64,000 nucleotides of DNA from Adiantum capillus-veneris (Eukaryota; Streptophyta; Polypodiopsida; Polypodiales; Pteridaceae): contig CM043959.1 in assembly GCA_014529385.2 (NCBI GenBank), forward strand, positions 63,193,753 to 63,257,752. Reading direction: 5' to 3'. This document shows positions 10,796 through 23,138 of this stretch, in pieces (the first letter of the stretch is position 1; each line of letters starts with the position of its first letter). Both the position numbers and the translations under genes were made by a program. The notes under the pieces were generated by a model. That model was not told where the DNA came from and made no database searches. It worked only from the letters and a program-made list of their open reading frames with translations.

Positions 10796-11005
10796 TATAT
10801 AGTATCTCTATATATAGCTCAACATTAAGCTCCATTAGGTAGCATTTTTCTTTAACATACCATCTCTCATTTGGACCCATGTTGAGACAGATCCATAAGA
10901 ACATGTCTATATTCTAACCCTTGTTCCCATTTACTCTCCCACATTAAATGATCAGTTTAATATGAGAAAATCATTTGTGTTGGTTTGATATTAGATTTTA
11001 TGAGA

Positions 11006-11374
11006 TTACCTCTCTCTTGATATCATAGTCGTCCTCAACTATGAGGTAGGGAAGAGATAAAGTATTAGTCATTAGTCTACATCTCTTAGCAGGTAGAGGA
11101 TCTCTTTTCTTCCTGCAACATCATTCCATAATGGATGACTAGTCCATTTGGTGCTTGGGAGACGTAGCTGCTGTAAGCATGTCTGCTCTTTAGTCCATAT
11201 CATACTCCCAAAGTAGAGTGACAAATTCTACTTGGTGTTTGAGTGATGTCGTCATCAAAAACATGATTCTAAGCATGCATAATATTTAAATTTGTGCACA
11301 AATGAAGATTAGTCTTATATGACAAAAACATTGCTCATTTAGAAATCATTTACATTTGCTTTCTCTAGTGCAGC
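11006..11374 (-). other. E2 3' untranslated stretch
   Basis: The 370 bp between the end of the chromodomain region and the 3' LTR are AT-rich with no open frame. The LTR-proximal end contains the purine tract AAGAGAGAGGTAA (element orientation), the probable polypurine primer. Confidence 0.6.
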
Positions 11375-12760
11375 ATTTTAAGCATTGACAAGGTTCATAC
11401 TATCCTTAAGATGTATTCCTTGCATCCATATAGTATCTTCAAATGGATTATTTTTGAACATAATAAGATACCATCAGATAATCTTACCATTCCGTAGTAC
11501 CTTGTCTTCATGGTGAAGGATAGCTTTGGGTTGTAGAACCTCTTCTTGGTCTTCAACTTTTGGAGGGTCTTCAATAATTGGTTCTATTGGTGGCTCTCCT
11601 TTGTAGGGCTTAAGTAGGCTCACATGAAAAGCATTGTGTATGAGCCAATGGTTGGGAAACTTGAGTTGATAAGCCATGTCATTGATTGGCTTCAAGATTT
11701 GAAAAGGACCATAGTATTTTTTTGCTAATTTAGCATAATACTTTTGATGGCCTGTAGGATTTTTTCCCTTCATTTGCCTCAATTGAGCCTTGGGAAACTT
11801 AAGTAAGACCCAATCATTTTCTTTGAACGTTAAGGACCTTCTGTGCTTGTCAGTAGCAGCTTTCTGCCTTTGTTGAGAGATGGATATAGCCTCCTTAACC
11901 TTTTGAAAAGATTCTTGTAGGTCACAACTATACTCTTTACTAGCGAAGATCTCCCCATGTACTTTAAGTAGCAAGGGACTTTTAGGTTTTCCCTCTATGA
12001 TCTCAGAAGGTACTTTTCCTGTAGTAGTATGGACAGTATTATTGTACGCATACTCTACCAGGGGTAAGTACTTCTCCCATTGTGATCCTTGATCTACTTT
12101 TGTAATATAAGTCTTTAGTAATTTGAGTATCATAAGATTGGCTATCTCACTTTGGCCGTTCATTTGTGGGTGGTAGGCCGAAGAGAAATTCAATCTTGTA
12201 CTTAGATTTTCAAAGAGATTTTTCCAAAAATTACTGGTCATTCTAGGATCTCTATCGGAAACGATGGATGTTGGTAATCCATGGTGTTTGAAAATCTGAG
12301 ATATGAAGATGGTTGCCATTTGGTGTGCCTTAATAGTCTTTTTGACAGGAATAAAGCGTGCTTGCTTGCTAAAACTATCGACTATTGTCCATATTCTCAT
12401 AATTCCATGGATAGACTTGGGTAATCAAAATATAAAATCCATGCATATACTCTCCCATGGTGAATTCGGGATTGGTAATGGCAGGAGTAATCCAGGTTTC
12501 TTCCCTCTATCATACTTAGTCTTTTGGCATACCACACGTTTTGAAACATACTCTTGTATGTCCACTTTCATGGTAGGCCAATAGAATTAGTATGTCTCTA
12601 CTCCTTGAAGAGTAGGTTGAATGCCTCTATGCCTTGCATAGGGAGGAGCATGGGATTCATCTCACGAAGGGAGTGGGTAACACATAGCCTATTGCCATGG
12701 AGAAGATAACCATCCTGCAAGGTGAATGATTCCTCTTTCTTCTCCAAAGCAAGGGATGAC
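11375..12760 (-). pseudogene. E2 integrase with C-terminal chromodomain
   Basis: The open part 12400-11474 (308 codons) starts within the catalytic core: WTIVDSFSKQARFIPV (first Asp), SIVSDRDPRMTSNFWK (second Asp) and YHPQMNGQSE (catalytic Glu). All three D-D-E residues are kept. The GPY/F-like module follows (YYGPFQILKPINDMAYQL, IHNAFHVSLLKPYKG). After KVLRNGKII a TGA interrupts, then YLIMFKNNP.EDTIWM continues, which reads as a chromodomain; this marks the chromovirus branch, whose integrases are thought to target marked chromatin. Upstream (12760-12401) the zinc-binding N-terminus is recognisable only as LHGNRLCVTHSLR and is frameshifted. Confidence 0.88.
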
Positions 12761-12761
12761 A

Positions 12762-13887
12762 TTACATTTTTAAAGTCAAGGTCTCTATCATAGAAGATAG
12801 ATCATTGTGAGTTGCTATAGATAACGCATTGACTTTTGGTTTTCGTGAAAGTGCATCGACCACTTGATTGTTCTTACCACGGCAATGTGAGAAATATGAA
12901 AAAAAAATTGCTAAATTTTCCCACCTCATTTTTTTGTCGGAAAGCTTGGTTTGCGTCATGAAGTACTTGAGACTTTGGTGGTATGTTCCTCAAATGAATG
13001 GAGTCCCCAATAAATAGTGCTTTCATGTGTCTAGGACATGTAGAACGGCTAAAAGCTCTTTCTCATAAATGCCCAAGACCTATTCATCCATATTGAGCCT
13101 TCGGCTCTCATATGCTATGGCAGTCCCTTCTTGAAGCAAGACTACTCCAAGGCAATCACCACAAGCATCACATTGAACCTCAAATGGCTTTGAGAGATCC
13201 GGAAGCATGAGGACTGGTTGAGAGGTAAGCTTCCCTTTGAGCTTGTCAAAAGCTTTTTTCTCCTTAGCAGTCCATGAATACTTAACATTGTTCTTTGTTA
13301 AGTCACGTAATGGTCCTGCTATTTGAGAAAATTTTGCTATGGAGCTTCTTAGTTCATGTAGATTCCTTAGATTAGGCCATGCTTTTATTACCTCTAACTT
13401 TGATAGATCCATACAGATACCATCTTGAGAGATAATATGACTTAAGTATTGAATCTCTTGAAGGAAAAATTCGCTTTTCTTTTGGTTGAGGAAAAGCTTG
13501 TTCTCCGTCAATGCTTGAAAAATCACTTGGAGATGCTGCTTGTGTTCCTCCAAGGACTTGGAGTAGATGATGATATCATCAAAGAACACTCCAGTGAACT
13601 TGTGGTAGGGTCTAAATATTTTTTCCATCAAATGATTGAATGTGGCTGGTGCATTGGTCAAGCCAAAAGGCATGACTAGATATTCATAAAGACCAAACAT
13701 TGTACGAAATGCGGTCTTTAGGATATCTTCATCCACTATCCTTATTTGATGATAGCCACTTTTTAGGTCAATCTTATTGAAGTAGGTAGATCCTTGTAGC
13801 TTATCAAATAGATCTTCTACCCGAGGTACAACAAATCTATTTTTGATAGTGACGTGGATTAGTGCTCGATAGTCCACACACATACGG
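12762..13887 (-). pseudogene. E2 reverse transcriptase (C-terminal part) and RNase H
   Basis: The frame opens at the E4 border with MCVDYRAL and continues IKNRF.VPRVEDLFDKLQGS, KIDLKSGYHQIRI (catalytic Asp), FGLYEYLVMPFGLTNAPATF and VFFDDIIIYS (catalytic Asp pair). The thumb has lost about ten residues between NLHELRS and FSQIAGPLRDLTK. RNase H follows: DACGDCLGVVL, then after a stop LGIYEKELLAVLH, and SHCRGKNNQVVDALSRKP at 12959-12762. The missing N-terminal RT part lies at 28807 and above, on the other side of E4. RNase H removes the RNA template after cDNA synthesis. Stops and the thumb deletion make it inactive. Confidence 0.9.
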
Positions 13888-15923
<2,036 letters not shown>

Positions 15924-16104
15924 TCATTGCCCACCCCCTTGTTGAACATTTATGTTCAACCACACATGGCCTTATTGCACTAAAAAACTGCACACCATAA
16001 ACATACTCTCTGTACACTACAAAACACCCAACATATGTACAAAACTGGCACCCACTACCCGCTTTCTTTGCTCATGCGGGTTGCCCAACCCCCTACTTTA
16101 CCTG

Positions 16105-17868
16105 TCACCCACATTGGTCAAACACCTTGCATTGGTCCCTTCCATCCACTTGCAACAGCTTTGCATAGTGCCACATCGAGGCACATACCCAACTGCATAA
16201 CCAAATTGCCAACCACATGCTTCTACCACTCCAAGCCCTCCTTGGCAAACTGCCCACTCGCAACAAAGCACCTCCAAGAACATCAAATAGAGCATCCTCG
16301 TGCTCACCATCCTGCTCAATCAACACTCGTGACATACATGACACATCTGACCCACCCTCCCATCTATGTAAAGCTAGATCCTCGTCTAGCAGATCCTGTA
16401 CCTGCTCAACAGCATACTGTACAGCTACCTTGATTAGCATTCCCTTCAACCACCACTTACAAACCTCCTTACAAAGCTTGGACACTGCTTTGGAGTCCGC
16501 ATCACTTGTTATAGAGGGCACCCATTGCATAGGAAGCACCTTTAACTTTGACTCCGCTTTGCCTTTATCACCTACCATGAACTCAATTCCAGCATCGTCG
16601 AGCTCCTCCTCGTCAATTGGCCCTTCAAGGTCAATAAGCACTGCTTGCTTGTCGGCTTCAACCACCTGCTCTTCTACTGTTGCATCATCAAGCTCTGCCA
16701 AGGAAGAGAGAAACTCGCTCTCTACCGCGTCCTCTTCGTCCTTCTCCATAGGTACAACTGCTTCACATCTTTTAGCAAACTTTTGCACCTGCTGCACCAC
16801 TATGGCACATTCCACCGCTATCTTCATCAACATAGCCATTAGCATGGCACTGCACACCAATTTTACATGTACATCATCATTCGTAGGCCTAGACTGCTCC
16901 ACTCGGTCTTCACTAAACATTTCGGCTTGCACTTCATGCTGCTCCTCGCACATATTCACTGCCTCTCCACTCACATGTAAGAGGTCGAACTCATCATACC
17001 TGGATTGGGATGACTCAGTCTCCCAACTCGTATCTGCGTCCACAGAGCTACTGTCACTCAACCTAGTCTCCACTTCGGTTTCAAGCTCGGGAATCTCCTC
17101 TAGCTTCACTGCTTTGTCCTCGTCTGCAAACCGCACTCCTTGCTCTTTACCACACTTGATTCGAGCTTCAATAGCTACACTTGAACTTGGCAGCACATTC
17201 TTTGCCCACTCTGGAACCACCTGCACTTCTTCCATAATTGGAACCGCTCTAGCCGGCATCTTCGGCATAGGAACCATCCTATCTCTTTGTAGCCAAAGAA
17301 CCCTTGGTTCTTCTTGCATTTGCACTTCTCTTTGCACCATATGTGCCTCACTTACCACCACCTCGCATTGCTTTGGCATCATTGCACCTTGCAAACACCG
17401 CCTAGCCTCACGCTTCTTCAAAATATTCTTGGTTCACCCTTTCGCTAGAGCTATCGCCTCTTCATACGACATTGGACCATCTAAATCCACCTTATCTCGC
17501 ACTTCCTCATGCAGGCAATCCGTGAACTTACACAACTTCAAAAAAATGGCATTTTCTGCAGCATTTACCTTGATTAATTTCCCCCAAAGGGCTTCGAATT
17601 CCCACTCGAACGCTTGAAAATCTCCCTCCAAGCTTTGCTTTAATCCGTCCAGCTTTCTCTTTACTTCATCCAGCTGTGTATCCGCTACAAACTTGCTTCA
17701 AAAAGCCGCCTCCAGGGCTTCACAATCTGCTTTTTCTTCTTCACCAAGGCTATCGAACCATAGCTTTGCTTTACCACGAACTAGGAGCGGGAACACCTGT
17801 ACCGCACCATCTTCTCTCAATAGACCGCTTTCCAACACGAACAATCCATAGTCTTGAAGCCAAGTTTC
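16105..17868 (-). pseudogene. E4 Gag (C-terminal part) fused to long acidic region
   Basis: One reading frame spans this interval: the segments starting at 17952, 17631 and 17421 share phase and are separated only by single TGA stops. From the E5 border it reads ETWLQDYGLFVLESG, VFPLLVRGKAKLWFDSL and EALEAAF, the typical retrotransposon gag capsid pattern, then LCKFTDCLHEEVRDKVDLD and YEEAIALAKG. The remaining 438 codons are Glu/Asp/Val-rich, with no zinc knuckle or protease, and end with KEVCKWWLKGMLIKVAVQ, VEQVQDLLDEDLAL and a Trp-rich tail. A weaker internal copy of the VEQVQ segment (VVQQVQKFAKRCE) lies about 130 residues upstream. Gag would form particles; the acidic region is unknown but recurs in E11. 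Confidence 0.8.
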
Positions 17869-17873
17869 CGCAT

Positions 17874-18473
17874 TGTGCGTGTCTGTCGCACGTGTCAATG
17901 CAAGGAACTTGCCGATACACCGTGTGCGAGCCACAAATGGCTCCAAGCACACAAAAAGCCTAAACTAGTAAGCTCAAAGAAGGCGATGGTGTGTCACTCA
18001 CCGCTCTACGCTTGCTTCGTGGAGGATTCCTCGCCGCGAAGAAGAAGGAGCCGCCGCTTCGACGCGCTCAACCGCTTCGCTGCCGCCGTCATGCCTTCGT
18101 AATGCTCGATCGCCCACTCTCTCTCTCTCTCTCTCTCTCTCACATACACACATACACAAGGAGGTGAAGAAGAAGAAGATGGAGATGGAGATGGAGCAAG
18201 AGCACTCTTCTATTGCACAAATGAGAGAATGAGTGAATTTTAGGTTTAGTTGACTTTTATATGAGCTCGCCCCATTCACACTTGGGCGCCCATGCTTAGC
18301 CAACTAATCCCTTGAATGTTCCAGTTAGAGTGCGCCTCTCATCGGAAATCACTCTTACTCTTTTCCTATTGGACCGACAAGCCCGGTACTTGACTCTACC
18401 AAATAAATAATACAATGTCTGCCGTAGGTTACAATGTCCATCGTAGGTGATAGGGTGTCCGTGAGGGTTAACA
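17874..18473 (-). repeat. E5 3' LTR (600 bp)
   Basis: Plus-strand ends are TGTGCGTGTCTG and GAGGGTTAACA; it aligns with 26056-26662. It contains a (CT)n tract near 18116-18141. The adjoining internal sequence gives a strong polypurine tract in element orientation (AGGAAGGGGGGCA). Confidence 0.93.
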
Positions 18474-20120
18474 TGCCCCCCTTCCTGATGTAGATTCCGT
18501 CCTCGGAAGCTATTGAGTTGAAGATCGTTGGTCGAGGTGGAAGAGCATTTAAGATGAATGTCCTTAGCCTTCTTTAGTCACTGCAAAATCAAACAACATT
18601 GGCACAGTAATTGCATTCTCATAAGCTATAAAAAAGCATATGCAGTTTTAGGCAGACAAATTGATTGGTAACAGAATTTTAGACAATTTGTCAGCAATAA
18701 ACATTAAATTTCATTATAATCAAATGCATAAACAGATGTAAAGGTAAAAAATTAAACAAGTCTGAGGTCACTAATTTAACGGTCGAAAGGCACTAGAGAT
18801 CGACTATTAATACCATGGGTAAGCTTCTTAATTTTCTCTGGTCAATTAAGTTGTTTAATCAAGAGAGCCAAGTATTTCATGTTCGAGGGCTGTCTAGAGG
18901 CTATACCTAGAAGACCTTGTAGTTAAGCTACGATAAAAGGAATTTCTCATGAAATCATCGCCTGACTGATTACCTTTTCTTTGACCCCCCAAATTCTTTT
19001 CACAGTGATTCAATTTTGATGTGTGTGCTTATTTTGTATGCCTTGGGTTTTTTGCTTTTCAAGGAAAAGAGCCCACACTGGGAACCTCTAGGGTTGTAGT
19101 ACCATAGGCGATACATGTGAGTGAAGTACCCAATCAAGCTAAGATTTCTCTTCCAGCTTAAGATTTTACAATGTGACACTTTGATTTTTTGTTTGTTCAT
19201 TTTCAACATTTTAATTTTGTAACTTTGGGGGGTCATATAACACTGATACACCTCCCCAGCCTCATCACACAAGTAAACTCCCTTTATAATACTTAAGAGA
19301 AAGGTCAATAGGGTCAAGCCCACTAGAAAGCCCTAGTACATTTCAAATAATGCTGCCTAAATCGGATTAAGAACCTAAGTAACCATTGATTAATAGGAAG
19401 GCATTCCCCATGGTATTAAGAGAAGATCTCTAACACCTAACTTGGTCAAACTAGCTTAGTCGGACTTGCTTGATGTTTAAACCTAGACAAGTGATTATGA
19501 CAAAAAATTACATTGAATTTAATGTTTGGTGCTAAACAAAGGCACTAAATATTATGCTACCAATCACAATCAAAGCAGACAAACATAGATGCAAAAAAGA
19601 TAAGGGGCAATGCTAATAGACAAGAAACACCTGTTTTTGTTGATGGTCGCTTTTGATTTGAAGAGTGAGTCGAGATAAAGATTCCATGAAGGTCCAAATC
19701 CTAACAATAGCAACACGTTCCTTTACACACTAAGAAACACAAAGAATACCTCTAGGAGGCACATCAGTGGGAAAAGGAACTTTGCTAATCACTCAACTCT
19801 AAAACAGAAACACTCCTATCGTACTAATCTTACCTACCCTCCATCACTCGAGTGATGAGGATCAAAGGTGTTTTATGACATAGGTTTCTTTTTCAGTGTA
19901 CCGGATGTGAATGTGTAGGTCTGGGTCAATGTTTTGACTTTTATTGTGCATACTCATTTGCTAATTGCTCTTGGTCTTTATTTATTTTTTGTTTTTTGTG
20001 AGTATAAGGCTTTATATGTACATTCCCTAAGATCAGAAATTAAGAGGTCAGGGAGGAAGGTTGAGAGGAGAATGAGTGAATGATGACTGCCAGCAAACAC
20101 TCCCCCCTTCCTTGGGTAGA
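18474..20120 (-). other. E5 3' non-coding region
   Basis: About 1.65 kb of AT-rich DNA between the last codon of the E5 polyprotein and the 3' LTR. No reverse transcriptase, RNase H or integrase motif is visible on either strand; an open frame at 19323-19000 has no recognisable feature. A second purine-rich tract (AAGGAAGGGGGGAGTG, minus strand) lies at about 20099-20114, resembling the LTR-adjacent one. Confidence 0.65.
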
Positions 20121-20963
20121 TCATACCGTTTGAAATGAGCTCGTCACCCTTTGAAACCAATTGTTCCAGTCGATAATAGGTGAGGATTTTTGCCAGTAGT
20201 TTTCTATTACCTTAGGTGCCTCATCGAGTTGCAAGGGTGGTAAGGTACTCTCCCAGGATCGAACTTGAAGTGGTTCATCAGGTGATTCTTGAACATTGGG
20301 AGGTGTGGATTCCTTTGTAGCTTTATGGAGGTCCACTATTGTAGGTTGGTGATGTGGAGAAGCTTTTACCTCTATGGATGCATTACATGAGGAGCTAGAA
20401 GCTTCATGGGACTCCCCCCTTCCTGAGCTAGGTGGAACAAATCGTTCTTTCTTTGGTACCCATACTAGCTTTGGAGCGGGTGTGTAGCATTCTGTGATTT
20501 TTTTCTTTCCTCGATCGTCGATTTGTTTTGGAGCTACGAGATTGGGCTCACATGGGTCAGGTGATAGGTAAGAACACAATCTACGTTTTGGCACCCAGAT
20601 TTGATCATTTCCTTCATAGTAACCTTGGGCTTCCAATAGTCGTTTAGGAATCCAACGCCACGTTTTCTTACTTTTCTTGGAGCGAGTGGTACGTTTCCTA
20701 CAAGGCTTTTGTTTTTTAGCATCCACCATGGTCGCTAAAGAAGCTTTAGGGACCCACTTGTATGTTCTTTTTGTTATATGAGGATGAGTCTTGTCAAAAG
20801 CTATATGCATTGCTTGTAGCATATTTATGGGTACGTGTGGTGGCATTTCATCCCCCTCAGGTGTTACCCAGGTCCTCCCCCTGTTTCCCCAAGTGTCTAT
20901 GGTTGCTGCTAGGTGGACCCAATCCACATTGTTCGACTCAGTCATCCCAGGTAGTACATCCAT
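20121..20963 (-). CDS. E5 'WVPK' region of the polyprotein (unknown function)
   Basis: This 280-codon open part is in the same frame as the protease upstream, separated by two point stops (about 21107 and 21011). Its hallmark is a repeated short motif: TYKWVPKASL, TWRWIPKRLLEAQGYYEGN, DQIWVPKRRL and KLVWVPKKERF, embedded in Lys/Arg-rich linkers, followed by a Ser- and Pro-rich tail. I do not recognise a known enzyme or domain. The basic repeats with conserved Trp could bind nucleic acid or Gag, which is inference only. E9 carries the same motif (EYYGGNRQIWVPKSQI) at the same place after its protease, so it is a family trait and not chance. Confidence 0.6.
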   Translation of the reverse strand: MDVLPGMTESNNVDWVHLAATIDTWGNRGRTWVTPEGDEMPPHVPINMLQAMHIAFDKTHPHITKRTYKWVPKASLATMVDAKKQKPCRKRTTRSKKSKKTWRWIPKRLLEAQGYYEGNDQIWVPKRRLCSYLSPDPCEPNLVAPKQIDDRGKKKITECYTPAPKLVWVPKKERFVPPSSGRGESHEASSSSCNASIEVKASPHHQPTIVDLHKATKESTPPNVQESPDEPLQVRSWESTLPPLQLDEAPKVIENYWQKSSPIIDWNNWFQRVTSSFQTV

Positions 20964-21107
20964 ATAAGGAGAATCTTCCCCAACATCAATGTCCGCTTTA
21001 CACGTGTAACAATACTACAATGGGGCTGAGTGAATTGTGGTGTCAGATCTATGATCAATTATAAACCTGTTTCCTAGAGGATGTGATTGACCCGTCACAA
21101 GATCCAC

Positions 21108-22793
21108 TCAAATGACAGAATCTTGGAATTGCAAGTAGACATGGTTTTTAGACCAGTCATGCACTATTTTTGCTTCGCTCATGAAAGGACGTCCTAAGAT
21201 CATCTCAGATGCCATAGTGTGCTTGGAGAAATTCATAACAATGAAGGTAACCATTATTTTATGTCCAAACACCTTGATCTTGAGATCTTCTAGCATCCCA
21301 ATAGGTTTAACAATAGACCCATTGGCCATCTTCACTACTATGGTTGTGGTCGCAAGGTGAGGTCTTCCCATAGTTTCCCAGCAATTTTTAGTCACAATGC
21401 TAACCCCAGCTCCACCATCAAGGATTCCCTTCACAGTTAATACCTTAGTAGTGATTGGTATAGTCGCATTGGATTCATCACCCTCAAAGTATTGTCCCAA
21501 CTTGTTAACAGGTATTTCTATAACAAGGTTCTCATCTAGGTTGGGTTGTGGATCTAAGTGTTCCTCCTCTATTGGCATCTCCCCAGCTCCATCCATCTGT
21601 GCAAATTGTGGTAGCCCAAAATTCAGTTCTCCATTGAGGAAGGCTCGAAGAGCTGAGACTAGCTTGGGGTCTTTATATAGTTTGGACGTGATGGTGGTTC
21701 TAACTTCTGAAGACGTAAAATCCATCAATTTGGCAATGTTTAACGGCACCTTTTGGCCTTGAGTCCCTTGACGTGGGGAAGATGGGATCTCCATTTCTTC
21801 GATAGGATCAGGTAGTCCCTCTGTAAACATTCTTTCTATCAAGAAGTGAGTACGTCCACTTTCCCATGACTTTAAGTCACTTTCTTCTTGGATGACACTA
21901 GGTATGTCCAAGGGTCTATGGACTTGGTGAGGTTGTTGTTGCATAGGGAACACGGTGTCTATAATCTGGATCTTCCTAGGTGCAGGTTCTAGATCCCTTT
22001 GGGTATCTTCTACCAAACTCCTTAATTGCTTGACTCGCTCAATCTCCTTTGCAGGGTTTGGGTAAGTTCCTATCTTCTTTTTGGATCCTGGCCATTGTGG
22101 CTCATGAAGATCTTCTTTGTTGGTTTCTATGTTAGTGGTCGTTTTGGTCTCCATGGTTTCACCTGAATCGTCACCAGTCCCTATGTTGGTCTTTGAACTG
22201 GGGTCTGACTTCGCTGCTTTTTGCGATCTCTTTCTTCGTGTTTTCTTCTTTTTCTGAGATTGGGAAATTGATGCCGTGTCTCTTTCCTCAAGAATATAAT
22301 TTTGTTTTTGGAGCATCGATCGTGTGAGTACGTTTACTGGTACCACGGGTGTACTTGGTGATGGCTCCTCGATAACTTCAATCAAGTTTAATGGCGTGAT
22401 CTTCAGTGCATTTGGATTATTTGGACATTGGGCAATCAAATGATCTATGCCACATCGATTACACATGAGTATCGGCATTGTAGACGTGCTCGCTTGATTG
22501 GTTTGCATTAGTGTGGCGTTCTTTTGTAGCCTAATAGGACACTCGGCTACATGATGTGGACCTCCACACTCATAGCATTGAAGAGGTGGTCTCTTAGCGG
22601 TGTAATTGATATTTTGGCCTCTTGCCGCAAGAGCAGCTACTTGATATACAGGTTTGACTTGTCCCCAATAGTCCTCCATATAGTATTGTGGACTTTCTTC
22701 AAGCACATCCATCCCATAGGCGATATTAGGATCTATATCTTCCTCATAGCCTTCCAAACAAGAAACAGATGACTCACAACCCACTTGATTCAC
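21108..22793 (-). CDS. E5 zinc knuckles and retropepsin part of the polyprotein
   Basis: In phase with the gag part. Near residues 70-115 are two knuckles of an unusual short spacing (CYECGGPHHVAEC and CNRCGIDHLIAQC, CX2CX3HX4C). A Lys/Arg- and Glu-rich linker follows, containing KKKKTRRKRSQK. Toward the C-terminus is a retropepsin-like domain: VKGILDGGAGVSIV (active-site position D-G-G), a VKMANGSIVKPIG flap region and ASEMILGRPFM, the conserved Ile-Leu-Gly near the fold's end. A protease of this kind would mature Gag in the particle. The active site lacks the usual Ser/Thr, so activity is uncertain. 561 codons are open without interruption. Confidence 0.75.
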   Translation of the reverse strand: MNQVGCESSVSCLEGYEEDIDPNIAYGMDVLEESPQYYMEDYWGQVKPVYQVAALAARGQNINYTAKRPPLQCYECGGPHHVAECPIRLQKNATLMQTNQASTSTMPILMCNRCGIDHLIAQCPNNPNALKITPLNLIEVIEEPSPSTPVVPVNVLTRSMLQKQNYILEERDTASISQSQKKKKTRRKRSQKAAKSDPSSKTNIGTGDDSGETMETKTTTNIETNKEDLHEPQWPGSKKKIGTYPNPAKEIERVKQLRSLVEDTQRDLEPAPRKIQIIDTVFPMQQQPHQVHRPLDIPSVIQEESDLKSWESGRTHFLIERMFTEGLPDPIEEMEIPSSPRQGTQGQKVPLNIAKLMDFTSSEVRTTITSKLYKDPKLVSALRAFLNGELNFGLPQFAQMDGAGEMPIEEEHLDPQPNLDENLVIEIPVNKLGQYFEGDESNATIPITTKVLTVKGILDGGAGVSIVTKNCWETMGRPHLATTTIVVKMANGSIVKPIGMLEDLKIKVFGHKIMVTFIVMNFSKHTMASEMILGRPFMSEAKIVHDWSKNHVYLQFQDSVI

Positions 22794-22820
22794 AGAAGTG
22801 ATTCTCGGATGTGGTGGTTG

Positions 22821-23129
22821 TTATCCTAGCACTGGAGGTGGTAAAGGTGTTGTTTGAACAACATTTTGGGCCCTAGGGACCATGTGTTGTGCTGTTTGTT
22901 CAAGAGGTGGGTCCGGCATCAAGGCAGGCACTCGAGGTGTGTCTGTCCATGCTAAGGTTGGTCTATTGGCCATCGCACGCTTAAATACTATGCAATCCTT
23001 AGCTTGATGACCATACCTCCCACATGCATTGCAGTTCCCATTGAATTTTACTCTAAAAGTAGGGCATTCACTGGTACTATGCGGTCCATAGCATACTGAG
23101 CACCATTGCTGCTCCCTTCTTGGATACAT
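22821..23129 (-). CDS. E5 nucleocapsid-like zinc knuckles
   Basis: Same frame as the gag part upstream (one TAA between them) and the knuckle/protease part downstream (one TAA). It holds CSVCYGPHSTSEC (CX2CX3HX4C) and a canonical CNACGRYGHQAKDC (CX2CX4HX4C), then a Pro-rich end. With the two knuckles downstream, E5 would have four, more than most plant gag proteins. Such knuckles bind element RNA. Confidence 0.75.
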   Translation of the reverse strand: MYPRREQQWCSVCYGPHSTSECPTFRVKFNGNCNACGRYGHQAKDCIVFKRAMANRPTLAWTDTPRVPALMPDPPLEQTAQHMVPRAQNVVQTTPLPPPVLG

Positions 23130-23138
23130 ATGATTGTT

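Larger units (their letters stand above)
7798..10825 (-). mobile_element. E3: TRIM-like short-LTR retrotransposon, non-coding
   Basis: Bounded by 170- and 171-bp LTRs with TGTTGA...TCAACA ends and a 5-bp target duplication TTAAG (7793-7797 and 10826-10830). The paralogous LTR of E2 has the unoccupied site at 32626-32630, with flanks continuing into CTCCATTAGG exactly as after 10830. Internal DNA holds no gag or pol frame, only small tandem repeats. Orientation is minus: a primer-site match precedes 10625 and a purine tract (GAGTGGGGG) abuts 7967. Without coding capacity it must have been mobilised by proteins of other elements. A 30-bp extra copy of the LTR end lies at 10796-10825. Confidence 0.93.
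6529..11005 (-). repeat. E2 3' LTR, interrupted by E3
   Basis: Excluding 7798-10830, this LTR is about 1444 bp and matches the other LTR (31384-32823, 1440 bp) along its length. It starts TGTAATGG on the plus strand; the far end reads TTTATGAGA where the partner has TTTATGACA. Just outside is a purine tract in element orientation (AAGAGAGAGGTAA), a plausible polypurine primer. A small open frame inside (6671-6916) has no family motif. A (CT)n tract lies at 7271-7312. Confidence 0.9.

Noticed and set aside
16217-17617. Long plus-strand open frame (466 codons), Ser/Cys/Thr-rich
   Set aside because: It lies antisense to the E4 Gag-acidic frame, whose gag motifs and shared motif with E11 are clear. 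Its composition is the expected antisense of an acidic Glu/Val-rich coding strand.
19000-19323. Minus-strand frame of 107 codons in the E5 tail
   Set aside because: No motif and atypical composition; it is most likely chance in AT-rich DNA, and no matching frame was seen in the E9 tail.
21397-21762. Plus-strand frame of 121 codons
   Set aside because: It is antisense to the E5 protease region, which is intact over 561 codons on the minus strand.
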